A DNA stretch of 60,263 nucleotides from Sulfuricurvum sp. (GCA_030696775.1 JAUYRN010000016.1:1-60263), one strand, 5' to 3'; positions 29,092-37,408 are shown, counted from the stretch's first letter. Made by a program: numbers and translations. Notes: generated by a model from the letters alone, not told the origin.

Positions 29092-29108
29092 TTTCAACAC
29101 TTCTTGGC

Positions 29109-29114
29109 TATAAT
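29109..29114 (+). promoter_or_regulatory. Candidate -10 box for leuD-leuB operon
   Basis: A perfect TATAAT preceded by GGC lies 35 bases before the leuD ATG, with no clear -35. Confidence 0.5.
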
Positions 29115-29148
29115 TCGCCCAATAAATCATACTTTATAGGATACCTTG

Positions 29149-29658
29149 ATGCAAAAAATTGAAGGGAAAGTTTGGAATTTCGGTAAAGATATCGATACCG
29201 ACCTTATTATCGCTGCCCGTTATCTCAATACTTCTAATCCGCAAGAGCTTGCAAAGCACGTTATGGAAGATGCCGATCCGACGTTTGTGACTAAAATGAC
29301 TCCCGGTGATATTATCGTTGCAGATGAAAATTTTGGATGTGGTTCCTCTCGTGAGCATGCTCCCATTGCTCTAAAAGCTGCGGGTGTAGCTGCAATTATT
29401 GCTCCTACTTTTGCCCGTATTTTTTACCGTAACGCGTTTAATATGGGATTACCTATTTTTGAACTTCCGGAGAGTTTGGAAATCAAAGAGGGTGAATCGG
29501 TCAGCATTGATATGGATGCAGGGACGATTACCAACACGACAAATGGAAAAGTCTATAACTTTATACCTATCCCGCCTTTTATGCAAGAGCTTATCAGTGC
29601 AGGCGGATTGATGAATTTTGCGGAAGCTGAAATTGCCGCAGCAGGAGAAAAACAATAA
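29149..29658 (+). CDS. leuD: 3-isopropylmalate dehydratase small subunit
   Basis: This 169-aa swivel-domain subunit pairs with LeuC to isomerise isopropylmalate in leucine synthesis. Motifs include [28 protein letters not shown] and [12 protein letters not shown] use the ATG at 29149 (AGGA upstream) rather than the preceding TTG. LeuC is not in the window. The stop overlaps the leuB start (TAATG). Confidence 0.95.
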   Translation: MQKIEGKVWNFGKDIDTDLIIAARYLNTSNPQELAKHVMEDADPTFVTKMTPGDIIVADENFGCGSSREHAPIALKAAGVAAIIAPTFARIFYRNAFNMGLPIFELPESLEIKEGESVSIDMDAGTITNTTNGKVYNFIPIPPFMQELISAGGLMNFAEAEIAAAGEKQ

Positions 29659-30734
29659 TGAAAAAATACAATATTGCCCTTATCAAAGGGGATGGAATCG
29701 GTCCTGAGATTATTGATGAAGCAACTAAAGTTCTTGATGCTGTAGCTGCATGTGTAGATATTGAATTTAATTACCAAGAAGTACTGATGGGAGGGTGTGC
29801 ATATGATGCAACAGGTGATCCGCTTCCACAAGAAACGATTGATGTTTCATTGGCAAGTGATGCCGTCCTTTTTGGTGCAATCGGCGGTGAAAAATGGGAT
29901 ACTCTTCCGAGAGAAAAACGTCCTGAGAGCGGATTGCTTCGTTTTCGCAAAGAGTTAGGTGTTTTTGCCAATCTTCGTCCTGCTAATGTGTACGATGAAC
30001 TGGTCAATGCAAGTTCCCTCAAGCCTGAGATCGTCAAAGGTGTTGATCTGATGGTAGTCCGTGAGCTTATCGGCGGTATCTATTTCGGTGAGCCAAAAGG
30101 TCGTGATGAGAATAAAGGTTGGAACACTATGGTGTACACCCGTGACGAAGTTATTCGTATTGCTCATGTAGCATTCAAAATCGCAATGGAACGTTCGAAA
30201 AAAGTATGTTCTGTGGATAAAGCAAATGTCCTTGATGTAAGTCAGTTGTGGCGTGAAGTTGTGATTGAAGTTTCTAAAGAGTATCCGGAAGTTGCGCTTT
30301 CACATATGTACGTGGATAATGCAGCGATGCAGTTAATCCGTGATCCAAAACAGTTTGATGTTATTTTGACAGGAAATATTTTTGGAGATATTTTGAGTGA
30401 TGAGGCGAGTATGCTCTCAGGTTCTATCGGCTTACTTCCTTCTGCTTCTGTTGGTGCAGCTATCGGTGTATATGAGCCAATTCACGGATCTGCTCCTGAT
30501 ATTGCAGGTCAGGGAATTGCAAATCCTATCGCAACCATCGCGAGTGCGGCCATGATGCTTCGTTATGCATTGAATGAAAATGCAGCGGCTGATCGAATTG
30601 ACTATGGTATCAAGCAAGCGTTAGCTCAAGGATATAGAACGAAAGATATTGCGGCATTTGATGCTAAAGAGATTTGTTCCACCAGCGAAATGGGTTCTAT
30701 TATCGCTAACTTAGCGGCGAAATGCAAACTCTAA
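29658..30734 (+). CDS. leuB: 3-isopropylmalate dehydrogenase
   Basis: This 358-aa NAD-dependent enzyme oxidises and decarboxylates 3-isopropylmalate. Visible motifs are [49 protein letters not shown] and the NAD-binding [13 protein letters not shown]. It overlaps the following small gene by 13 bases. Confidence 0.96.
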   Translation: MKKYNIALIKGDGIGPEIIDEATKVLDAVAACVDIEFNYQEVLMGGCAYDATGDPLPQETIDVSLASDAVLFGAIGGEKWDTLPREKRPESGLLRFRKELGVFANLRPANVYDELVNASSLKPEIVKGVDLMVVRELIGGIYFGEPKGRDENKGWNTMVYTRDEVIRIAHVAFKIAMERSKKVCSVDKANVLDVSQLWREVVIEVSKEYPEVALSHMYVDNAAMQLIRDPKQFDVILTGNIFGDILSDEASMLSGSIGLLPSASVGAAIGVYEPIHGSAPDIAGQGIANPIATIASAAMMLRYALNENAAADRIDYGIKQALAQGYRTKDIAAFDAKEICSTSEMGSIIANLAAKCKL

Positions 30735-30970
30735 CTCTCGCAAATATTTATGAGCTTCAAGGCCTTAAAGAGGAGGCTCTTGAAATTTACAAAGAAATTT
30801 TAAAAAAAGATCCTTCAAACGGAGATGCAAAAATAGCGATTCGACGACTCTCCGGAATGCGTAAAAAATTTTTAGGCGTTAACAATGAGATGAAAGCTTT
30901 TTTTGTCCAAATGGATGAGGAAGCCGAATTTATCCAATTCGAAAGGTGGCTATTACGAGCATGGAATTAA
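30722..30970 (+). CDS. Small TPR-like protein
   Basis: This 82-aa protein begins with one tetratricopeptide-like hairpin ([20 protein letters not shown] followed by [19 protein letters not shown]) and ends in an acidic, aromatic tail. It has no signal peptide. It overlaps leuB by 13 bases and the CiaD-like gene by 10, so all are probably co-translated. The role is unknown; the TPR suggests protein binding. Confidence 0.7.
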   Translation: MQTLTLANIYELQGLKEEALEIYKEILKKDPSNGDAKIAIRRLSGMRKKFLGVNNEMKAFFVQMDEEAEFIQFERWLLRAWN

Positions 30971-31302
30971 AAGATGTTATTTTGTCAACTCTTGCAGAAA
31001 TTGAAGAGATTGGTGCTCTCAGAGATATAGAAATACCAACTATCAAGAAAGAGTCTATTGAAGCAGTACATGTAGTTGAAACTCAAGCCTCCTATTCTCA
31101 AAATATTAGTGAGAATAAGACTTCTCACGATGATGAGATGAGAATATTAGATGGTATACGAGAACGCCTTTTAGTCTTATTTGAAGGTTTTCAATCTCCT
31201 AATAATGTTCAAATTGAAGCTAAAGTAGATTTGACATTAAACTTTTTAGAATATTTATTGGCTACTATCGACAATCGACTCGAAACTATTAAAGTGAAAT
31301 AA
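30961..31302 (+). CDS. CiaD-like domain protein
   Basis: The product is about 113 aa: an acidic, variable N-terminal half and a conserved C-terminal stretch (about 62-110) with RERLLVLFEGF and LTLNFLEYLLATID. This stretch resembles the end of Campylobacter CiaD (Cj0788), a secreted effector. In C. jejuni, as I recall, ciaD lies close to purU, and purU follows here too, supporting orthology of the locus. A free-living relative would not use it for invasion, so the ancestral job is probably housekeeping and unknown. The ATG at 30961 is preferred to the GTG at 30946. Confidence 0.6.
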   Translation: MELKDVILSTLAEIEEIGALRDIEIPTIKKESIEAVHVVETQASYSQNISENKTSHDDEMRILDGIRERLLVLFEGFQSPNNVQIEAKVDLTLNFLEYLLATIDNRLETIKVK

Positions 31303-31320
31303 CCAAAGGCTACTCCTCAA

Positions 31321-32160
31321 ATGACAGAACAATATCGAATTTTAATTCAATGCAACGACGAAAAAGGGTTGGTTTATAAAGTATCCAGTATCTTTTATCA
31401 TCGAAACTTGAATATTTTATCCAATAACGAATTTGTAGATAAAACCCATAACAAGTTTTTTATGCGAAGTGTCGTGAGTGGTGAAGCGGACATGGAAGCA
31501 CTTAAAAATGAACTGATTGCCGTTCTCCCCGTTGATGTACACTTGGATGTTATCGCTCCGCGTAAAAAACGAATCGTGCTGATGGCTACCAAAGAATCTC
31601 ACGCTCTTGGAGATATTTTGATACGGTATGAAGCGGGTGAACTGGATGCAGTTATTGTGGGAGTAGTATCCAATTATGATACGCTTGAAGCATTAGTATC
31701 GAAGTTTGATATCCCTTTTTATACTGTTTCGCATGAGGGGTTGGATAGAGAAGCTCATGAGCAAAAAGTCTTGGAGTGTTTAAGCTCATTGGGCGAGATT
31801 GATTATATGGTATTGGCAAAATACATGCGAATTTTGACTCCTCACTTTGTGGATGCGTATGAAGATAAGATTATCAATATTCATCACTCATTTTTACCGG
31901 CGTTTATTGGTGCAAATCCTTATAAGCAAGCATATGAGCGTGGTGTAAAAATCATTGGAGCAACAGCACATTTTGTGAATAATAATCTCGATGAAGGACC
32001 GATTATCGCTCAAAACGTTATTCATATCGATCATGCTTATGGATGGGAAGATATGCAGCGTTCAGGACGCGATGTTGAAAAAATCGTTCTTTCACGTGCC
32101 TTGAAGCTTGCGCTTGAAGATCGTATTTTTGTCCACGCCAACCGAACGGTAATTTTCTAA
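31321..32160 (+). CDS. purU: Formyltetrahydrofolate deformylase
   Basis: This 279-aa protein has an N-terminal ACT domain (about 5-80) and a formyltransferase-like catalytic domain. Visible motifs are INIHHSFLPAFIGANPYKQA and IGATAHFVNNNLDEGPI, with the conserved His and Asp of the family. It releases formate from 10-formyl-THF, balancing one-carbon pools. It lies 18 bases after the CiaD-like gene. Confidence 0.94.
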   Translation: MTEQYRILIQCNDEKGLVYKVSSIFYHRNLNILSNNEFVDKTHNKFFMRSVVSGEADMEALKNELIAVLPVDVHLDVIAPRKKRIVLMATKESHALGDILIRYEAGELDAVIVGVVSNYDTLEALVSKFDIPFYTVSHEGLDREAHEQKVLECLSSLGEIDYMVLAKYMRILTPHFVDAYEDKIINIHHSFLPAFIGANPYKQAYERGVKIIGATAHFVNNNLDEGPIIAQNVIHIDHAYGWEDMQRSGRDVEKIVLSRALKLALEDRIFVHANRTVIF

Positions 32161-32174
32161 ATACTAATGTTATA

Positions 32175-32202
32175 CACTAAAACGGATGCATCCGTTTTAG
32201 TG
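32175..32202. repeat. 28-base perfect palindrome after purU
   Basis: Arms CACTAAAACGGATG and its exact reverse complement meet with no spacer, starting 14 bases after the purU stop. The transcript would form a long hairpin. It is followed by a weaker hairpin (about 32204-32223) and another (32239-32256). It may be a purU terminator or the end of a vanished IS200/IS605-type element. Confidence 0.75.
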
Positions 32203-32238
32203 GCAAGGACTAAAGTCTTTTGCAATCCCCTAAAGCTA

Positions 32239-32256
32239 CAAAAAACAAGTTTTTTG
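32239..32256 (+). terminator. Hairpin before trmL
   Basis: Eight-base perfect stem with a two-base loop: CAAAAAAC, AA, GTTTTTTG. It contains a T run on either strand and could terminate transcription from purU. It ends 29 bases before the trmL ATG. Confidence 0.4.
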
Positions 32257-32285
32257 AGAGTTAAAAGTACGTAAGGTTGTTTATC

Positions 32286-32756
32286 ATGTTTAATATTGTA
32301 TTAGTAACCCCACAAATTCCAAACAATACCGGAGCTATTGGCAGATTGTGCGTTAATACCGGTTCAACGCTTCATCTCATTAAACCATTGGGCTTTGACA
32401 TTGACGAAAAAGCAGTTCGACGGGCAGGTTTGGATTATTGGAATAAAATTGATTTGCACGTTTGGGAAAGTATAGAGGATTTTTTCATCCATAATCCTCA
32501 GAGCGAGCGTTTCTTTTTTGCTACAACCAAAACAAATCAACCTTATTTTGACCACAAATTTCAATCAGGTGATTATCTTTTTTTCGGTAGCGAAACGGCA
32601 GGGATTCCAGCTGATATATTAGCGTCTGCACCAAAACAATGTATGACCATACCCATGACCAAAGAGGGGCGAAGTCTCAATCTTGCTATTAGTACAGGGA
32701 TAATCTTGTATGAAGCAATCAAACAAAATTTTGTCTCTTATCAAGAAGGTATGTAA
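32286..32756 (+). CDS. trmL: tRNA (cytidine/uridine-34-2'-O)-methyltransferase TrmL
   Basis: This 156-aa SPOUT (trefoil-knot) methyltransferase shows NIVLVTPQIPNNTGAIGRLC at the start and the knot motifs FFGSETAGIP and IPMTKEGRSLNLA. TrmL methylates the wobble ribose of leucine tRNAs. I use the ATG at 32286 with AAGG nine bases upstream; the TTG at 32277 is unlikely. Confidence 0.93.
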   Translation: MFNIVLVTPQIPNNTGAIGRLCVNTGSTLHLIKPLGFDIDEKAVRRAGLDYWNKIDLHVWESIEDFFIHNPQSERFFFATTKTNQPYFDHKFQSGDYLFFGSETAGIPADILASAPKQCMTIPMTKEGRSLNLAISTGIILYEAIKQNFVSYQEGM

Positions 32757-32884
32757 TGTTATTCCAAATTTTTGATTCTTTTATTATCGTTTTATTTGTT
32801 CTTTTCATAATTTTTATTTTTAGAGGATACCATCTCTCTAGACGTGAAAAAGAATATGATAATGATGAATCTAAAACGCATTAA
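32756..32884 (+). CDS. 42-aa single-span membrane protein
   Basis: The ATG overlaps the trmL stop by one base (TAATG), which implies translational coupling. The 42-residue product has one strong hydrophobic helix (about 3-22) and a charged cytoplasmic tail (RRE, KEYDNDESK). No family is recognised. Its stop overlaps the stop of the convergent 27-aa gene by four bases. Confidence 0.6.
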   Translation: MLFQIFDSFIIVLFVLFIIFIFRGYHLSRREKEYDNDESKTH

Positions 32885-32964
32885 AATAATTGTGATGCCC
32901 ATTTTTCCATTTTTGTTTCGAAACGATTCATAAATCCACTTGCTTTAATAATAACCTTTGCCAT
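32881..32964 (-). CDS. 27-aa basic peptide divergent from the S24 repressor
   Basis: A short minus-strand gene with a strong Shine-Dalgarno (GGCGGAGA) just before an ATG. The 27-residue product starts MAKVIIKASGF, is basic and amphipathic, ends KWASQLF and contains no Cys. The operator-like palindromes at 32990-33015 and 33040-33066 lie between it and the S24/CI-type regulator, so it may be the regulator's target. No family is recognised. It might be a small protein, a toxin-like peptide or the remnant of a longer gene. Confidence 0.5.
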   Translation of the reverse strand: MAKVIIKASGFMNRFETKMEKWASQLF

Positions 32965-32989
32965 TTTCTCCGCCTTTTAGTATTTTAAA

Positions 32990-33015
32990 TTGTCAAATAG
33001 TAAGGTATTTGACAA
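32990..33015. promoter_or_regulatory. Operator-like palindrome 1
   Basis: Ten-base perfect arms TTGTCAAATA (32990-32999) and TATTTGACAA (33006-33015) flank a six-base spacer. It lies 25 bases upstream of the 27-aa gene start and shares its TTGACA core with palindrome 2, as expected for sites of one dimeric repressor. Confidence 0.6.
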
Positions 33016-33039
33016 ATAAAGATTAAAAATATTGCAATT

Positions 33040-33066
33040 TGACATATTTTTATGAATAATATGTCA
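33040..33066. promoter_or_regulatory. Operator-like palindrome 2
   Basis: Nine-base perfect arms TGACATATT (33040-33048) and AATATGTCA (33058-33066) flank a nine-base spacer. It lies 39 bases before the S24 regulator ATG and overlaps its likely promoter, suggesting autoregulation. Confidence 0.6.
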
Positions 33067-33105
33067 TAATGTCTTCGATAAATCGATTAAAGGGAGTGTT
33101 TTATT

Positions 33106-33765
33106 ATGAAAAGTTTTTTTGATATAGTAGAAACGATTAAAGATGTTGTCTCAGGAGAATTTGCTGAGAAGAAAGTATTTGATAAAGATGTTGCAGAGTT
33201 GTTGGATATTTCACAAATGAACTTTGCTACTATGAAAAAAAGAAATAAAATTCCCTTTAATGAGTTACTTGATTTTTGTGCCAAGCGCTCTATTGCAATC
33301 AATTGGCTTTTGTATAACCAGTCGCCTGAAAGTTTAATAGAGCCAACAAACCGTTTTTACATGGTTCGATATTTTTCATCAGTAAGTGCATCTGCTGGTG
33401 GTGGTGCAGACAATGGTGATTTTGATTTTGAACCATTGATGCTTGAAGGAAATTTCGTAGCTACGTTAGGTGGAGAGAAAGAACTACGCTTTATAGAAGC
33501 AATAAACGTATCCGGTGATTCGATGGAACCCTCTTTTAGCTATAACGATATTGTTTTTATTAATCGATCAAAAACGGATGTTGGACGGGGTGGAATTTTT
33601 ACGATTCGCACAGAGCATGGACTCTTTATTAAGCGGGTACAAGTGAGAATTGATGGGAAACTGGATATTATTTCTGATAATAAAGACTATCCTATTTCCA
33701 TTGCACGACGTGATGAAGTGGAGATTATCGGTCGTGTTGTTGGGCGATTTGGGTGCGTTGACTGA
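33106..33765 (+). CDS. CI/LexA-type transcriptional regulator with S24 peptidase domain
   Basis: This 219-aa protein has a CI-type N-terminal DNA-binding domain (about 20-70) and a C-terminal S24 peptidase-like domain (about 100-215). The self-cleavage apparatus looks complete: Ala97-Gly98 in SASAGGG, nucleophile Ser139 in SGDSMEPS and Lys176 in FIKRVQ. Such proteins repress target promoters until RecA filaments stimulate self-cleavage during DNA damage. GGGAG lies before the ATG. Two TTGACA-core palindromes upstream are likely operators. No phage genes adjoin, so this is either a domesticated prophage regulator or a chromosomal stress regulator. Confidence 0.88.
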   Translation: MKSFFDIVETIKDVVSGEFAEKKVFDKDVAELLDISQMNFATMKKRNKIPFNELLDFCAKRSIAINWLLYNQSPESLIEPTNRFYMVRYFSSVSASAGGGADNGDFDFEPLMLEGNFVATLGGEKELRFIEAINVSGDSMEPSFSYNDIVFINRSKTDVGRGGIFTIRTEHGLFIKRVQVRIDGKLDIISDNKDYPISIARRDEVEIIGRVVGRFGCVD

Positions 33766-33787
33766 TAAAATTTAAAGGTTTTTTTGA

Positions 33788-35254
33788 ATGATTTTTTTTA
33801 GATATGTAGTTTTTACTTTAATTTTAGTTCTGAGTGGTTGCGGTACTAAGAATAGTCCTGTAGTAATTAAAGCAGTGCCAGCTGTTCATGTCCCACCGAT
33901 GTGCCTTGAGAGTAATGTTACAACTTTTTCCGATGACATAACATTAGCACAAGAGATTGAAATTGAACTTCCACAAAAAGCTGCTAAGGTTAGTGATCTT
34001 GATCATTATCCTCAAGCTATTGCTCCCTATGTCAATTTAAATGCCAATAATCAAACAAATTTGTACGAAATTCAAAAACATTTTGATGAAAATTATTATC
34101 GCCCATGGGCATATCAAGCTGCACCGATTTGTGCGAAAGAAGCTGGATGGTATATAAGTGCTATTAGAGCTGGTTTTGGAAGTAATTTAAGACCTCTTCC
34201 TTTATCATGGTTTTCGGAGATGGAAAAACAAAGTAATTTTCAAGCATTTTCAACATTAAATCAATCTGGAATTGCAATTAAATACATGAATATGCGCGTA
34301 TTTCCAACTGCAAATCCCTTGTATAAAAATCCGCAAAAAGCTGGTGATGGATATCCATTTGATTTACTTCAAAATAGCAGTGTAGCGTTTAATGAGCCTC
34401 TTTTTATTTCACATGCTTCCTTGGATGGAGCGTGGGTCTATATTTTTACTAATAGCGCATCAGGATGGGTTGAAGCAAACAGTGTTGCTGTATTGAAGAA
34501 CGATCAAATTGAAATTTTAAAAGGAAAAGAAAAGCTTTTTATTACTGATGATAAAATCCCTTTACGAGACAGTGATAAACGTTTTGTAGCGTATTCACGG
34601 ATTGGTATGGTTCTTCCACTTCTAGAAGTGACAAATGACAATTATAAAGCTTTATATATTGATAACAGTGGAAGAATAAAAGAGCTTTTTGTACCAAAAG
34701 AATCAGCACATATTGGAAGCAGTTTAATAAACAAAGATGAATTGATGAAGCTAGGCAGCCATTTGTTACGTAATACATATGGATGGGGCGGGATGTTTGA
34801 AGAGCGTGACTGCTCCTCCATGATTCGTGATTTTGTCACTCCTTTTGGGATTTGGTTACCGCGTAATTCTGCTCAGCAAGCTAAAAAGGGAGAAGTCGTT
34901 TCCTTTAAAGATTTGAATAATACGCAAAAAATTGCGTTAATAAAAGAAAAGGGTATTCCCTTTGAAACGATTTTGTACAAAAAAGGGCATGTACTTTTGT
35001 ATGTAGGAACGTATGAAAACAGTGTTATGGTAATGCACAATATCTGGGGTATTCGGACAAAAGACAAAGAGGGACTTAAAGGGAGAGTAATTGTAGGCCG
35101 TGCCGTAATAAGCACTCTTGAACTTGGTGCAGATGTTGAGAATTTCGATTCTAATAATATGCTGTTGAGCACATTACTTAGTATGAATATTTTTACAAAA
35201 GCTCCAATTCCTATCGCACAAAAAAAGGAAAAAGGAAAATTTTCTAAGCTTTAA
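33788..35254 (+). CDS. NlpC/P60 lipoprotein with SH3 domains
   Basis: This 488-aa protein has a lipoprotein signal with lipobox LSGC (Cys near residue 19). An N-terminal NlpC/P60-stabilising region (about 70-160), SH3-type domains (about 165-310) and an NlpC/P60 catalytic domain (about 320-450) follow. The catalytic Cys is in ERDCSSMIRDF and the His in KKGHVLLYVG. Proteins of this type cut peptides of peptidoglycan, commonly at the gamma-D-Glu-diamino acid bond. It follows the S24 regulator by 22 bases and could share its transcript. Its stop overlaps the convergent flagellar rod-like gene by 11 bases. Confidence 0.87.
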   Translation: MIFFRYVVFTLILVLSGCGTKNSPVVIKAVPAVHVPPMCLESNVTTFSDDITLAQEIEIELPQKAAKVSDLDHYPQAIAPYVNLNANNQTNLYEIQKHFDENYYRPWAYQAAPICAKEAGWYISAIRAGFGSNLRPLPLSWFSEMEKQSNFQAFSTLNQSGIAIKYMNMRVFPTANPLYKNPQKAGDGYPFDLLQNSSVAFNEPLFISHASLDGAWVYIFTNSASGWVEANSVAVLKNDQIEILKGKEKLFITDDKIPLRDSDKRFVAYSRIGMVLPLLEVTNDNYKALYIDNSGRIKELFVPKESAHIGSSLINKDELMKLGSHLLRNTYGWGGMFEERDCSSMIRDFVTPFGIWLPRNSAQQAKKGEVVSFKDLNNTQKIALIKEKGIPFETILYKKGHVLLYVGTYENSVMVMHNIWGIRTKDKEGLKGRVIVGRAVISTLELGADVENFDSNNMLLSTLLSMNIFTKAPIPIAQKKEKGKFSKL

Positions 35255-35549
35255 TATCGAGCAATGAGCCTAACATATTATCCTGAGTTCGGATAGCATT
35301 TACATTTGCCTGTGTTACTTTTTCGATAGAGACTTGATCGGTAATTTCTTTGGTTAAATTAGTCTGTGATTTTTCTGATCTAGTGTCAGTTGCACGCGAT
35401 GTTACCGCTTGTGTAGAATTACTACCGGTTTCTTTGATAACCGTATTCTGAGGTATAAATCTATCTGTATTTACATTAGCTACATTATTAGCACTCTTGT
35501 TCATGTACGTTTGATTAGACATAATTGAAGAGACATTGGAGCTTATCAT
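35244..35549 (-). CDS. Miniature flagellar rod/hook-family protein
   Basis: This 101-aa protein looks like the two ends of a flagellar rod protein joined together. The N-terminus has the rod pattern (SNQTYMNKSANNVANVNTDRF, similar to the NxANxxT motif of FlgB/FlgC). The C-terminus (VSIEKVTQANVNAIRTQDNMLGSLLDIKA region) matches the FlgC/FlgG tail. The middle is Thr/Ser-rich and has no core domain; FlgC and FlgG are about 130-265 aa. AAAGGG lies six bases before the ATG. It may be an adaptor in the rod or an export-related protein. No other flagellar gene is in the window. Confidence 0.75.
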   Translation of the reverse strand: MISSNVSSIMSNQTYMNKSANNVANVNTDRFIPQNTVIKETGSNSTQAVTSRATDTRSEKSQTNLTKEITDQVSIEKVTQANVNAIRTQDNMLGSLLDIKA

Positions 35550-35588
35550 ATGAAGCCCTTTATTGTTAAATAAAATAGTATAGAACTA

Positions 35589-35610
35589 GCCACCTTAAGA
35601 GATGGCTAAA
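35589..35610 (-). terminator. Hairpin downstream of dapD
   Basis: On the minus strand, eight bases after the dapD stop, a nine-base-pair stem (one G-T pair) with loop CTTA forms between TAGCCATCT and AGGTGGCTA. The T-rich run after it is interrupted, so termination is likely but imperfect. It may also separate dapD from the rod-like gene. Confidence 0.5.
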
Positions 35611-35618
35611 AATAAAGG

Positions 35619-36815
35619 TTAATGTAAGTCTGCGTTGAGTTTTACTTCACGGGTTGAACGTCGGATGAGGAGTTGTCCTGTTGTTGAGTCTTGACGATAA
35701 TGGATACCGTTAAGAGCTACTAACTCTTTTCCTTTGAAACTTGTTCCGCTCAATACTGTATTTGGGTTTGCTTCTTGAATTTTAGAAAGTTCTTCGGCAC
35801 TTACTGTAAATTTGGTTCCCGCTAATACAGCAATGCCTGCATCGACGATACATCCATCACCTAATGCGATACCCGTGACCGAATTGGCACCCAAAAGAGT
35901 ATTTTTTCCGATAGTGACAGGGATACCGTCTGTTCCGCTGAGTACGCCAAGGATGGAAGCACCACCGCCCACGTCTGAGCCATCACCTACGATAGCAGAG
36001 CTTGAGATACGTCCTTCAACCATACTGACACCGGTTGTTCCTGCATTGAAGTTCACATAACTCGCACCCGGCATAATCGTTGTTCCTGCATGAAGCTGGG
36101 CTCCAAAACGAACTTTTGAATCATCCAGTACACGGGTATTATTTACAGGGATAATGTGTTGCAGATAACGGGGGAATTTATCGACGAAATCGATTTTTGG
36201 GTATTCGTTGGCAAATTTGAGTTCGATCTCGTTTTCACGAAGCCATTCAAGTTCAATCGGTTGACCGTCTGACCATGCCACATTGTGCAATGCACCAAAG
36301 GCACCATTGAAATTGAGGGAACGTAGAGGGACTTTTGATGATGAAAGAGCGTAAAGTTTGAGATAAGTTCCCTCAACGCTGACACAGGCAACATCGTTAA
36401 AAAGGATCACGAGACGAAACTCGCCATCACGCATACCGCGTTCTTTGATTTGATTGTAAAGGGCGGAAATAATTTGAATATTTTTATGAGCATCACCATA
36501 CGCTTCATCCGCATACGGAGTAAATGCATTCAAACATCCTTCTAAAAACTTGACCGTAATAGGAATAATTACTTCATCTGCTGTAAAATCAATCTCAATT
36601 CCTTGCTCTTGAGAATTTTTGATAAAGATAGCAGCACTGCCGAAGTTTTCATTCCAGTTAATATGGGGGTAAGTAGCTTGGAGGATTTTATCACTGTTAA
36701 GCTGACCAAAATCAACGCGGCAAATTCCGAATGCTAGAGGATTTTTATACCCTTGTGCGTTTTGGATTTCATTGACGCACTCTTTGAAAGCACTTTCTGT
36801 TTCTATTATGTTCAT
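35619..36815 (-). CDS. dapD: Tetrahydrodipicolinate N-succinyltransferase (long form)
   Basis: This 398-aa protein has a long N-terminal domain (about 1-230) and a left-handed beta-helix of hexapeptide repeats with GASYVNFNAGT, SSAIVGDGSDVGGGAS and TLLGANSVTG. It belongs to the long DapD type found in Campylobacterota and Actinobacteria rather than the 275-aa E. coli type. The reaction succinylates tetrahydrodipicolinate on the way to diaminopimelate and lysine. It stands alone, divergent from the ankyrin-htpX pair. Confidence 0.92.
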   Translation of the reverse strand: MNIIETESAFKECVNEIQNAQGYKNPLAFGICRVDFGQLNSDKILQATYPHINWNENFGSAAIFIKNSQEQGIEIDFTADEVIIPITVKFLEGCLNAFTPYADEAYGDAHKNIQIISALYNQIKERGMRDGEFRLVILFNDVACVSVEGTYLKLYALSSSKVPLRSLNFNGAFGALHNVAWSDGQPIELEWLRENEIELKFANEYPKIDFVDKFPRYLQHIIPVNNTRVLDDSKVRFGAQLHAGTTIMPGASYVNFNAGTTGVSMVEGRISSSAIVGDGSDVGGGASILGVLSGTDGIPVTIGKNTLLGANSVTGIALGDGCIVDAGIAVLAGTKFTVSAEELSKIQEANPNTVLSGTSFKGKELVALNGIHYRQDSTTGQLLIRRSTREVKLNADLH

Positions 36816-36922
36816 TTAAAGCTCTCTTGTTTAAAATTTAATTCCGAATTTTAGCATAACTCTCTACGGCTGTGTTGAAGATCCCATGTTATACTACGTA
36901 TAAATTATTTTGTGGAACTATT

Positions 36923-37408
36923 ATGGAACAGTGGATTGAACTTTTAAAAGCTAATAATTATTTAGGAATCAAACAGTATTTAAAAAAAGGTGCCTCTGCT
37001 AATGAGAGTGAAGAAAATGGAGAATCGGTCATTTGTTTTGCTCTTCGTTATCATTGCGATTTAGAAATACTTGAATTGTTAATTTCCGAGGGTGCAGATT
37101 TGTATGAAACGGATAATGAAGGAGTGAGTGTCTTTGATGTTGCTGTGACGTATAATAATCTTTTTTTGATTGAGAAACTGATTAAAGATGGTTTTGATGT
37201 CAACAAATCGACACGTCGCAGTGGATTCACCCCTTTGATGGGAGCCGTATGTTATGGACGGATTGAAGTGATTCAAAAACTGTTGGATATGGGAGTGGAC
37301 GTCAAAGCACGGGACGGACATGGATTAACTGCTATTGACTTTGCCCGTAAAATGCATAAAAAAGCAATTTTAGCCTTACTTCAAGGAGAAAAAGATGGAA
37401 CAGTTTAA
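36923..37408 (+). CDS. Ankyrin-repeat protein
   Basis: The product is about 161 aa with four ankyrin repeats, seen in stretches such as [40 protein letters not shown] and [19 protein letters not shown]. It has no signal peptide, so it is cytosolic. The ATG at 36923 is preferred, since upstream starts are TTG. It overlaps htpX by 14 bases; an adaptor role next to this membrane protease is possible but unproven. Confidence 0.85.
   Translation: MEQWIELLKANNYLGIKQYLKKGASANESEENGESVICFALRYHCDLEILELLISEGADLYETDNEGVSVFDVAVTYNNLFLIEKLIKDGFDVNKSTRRSGFTPLMGAVCYGRIEVIQKLLDMGVDVKARDGHGLTAIDFARKMHKKAILALLQGEKDGTV

Noticed and set aside
33106-35254. Prophage remnant
   Set aside because: The S24 regulator is phage-like, but no integrase, structural genes or attachment repeats adjoin it; the next gene is a cell-wall lipoprotein.
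35550-35620. Sigma-54 promoter for the rod-like gene
   Set aside because: A GG exists in GTGGCTAG, but no GC dinucleotide at the required spacing.
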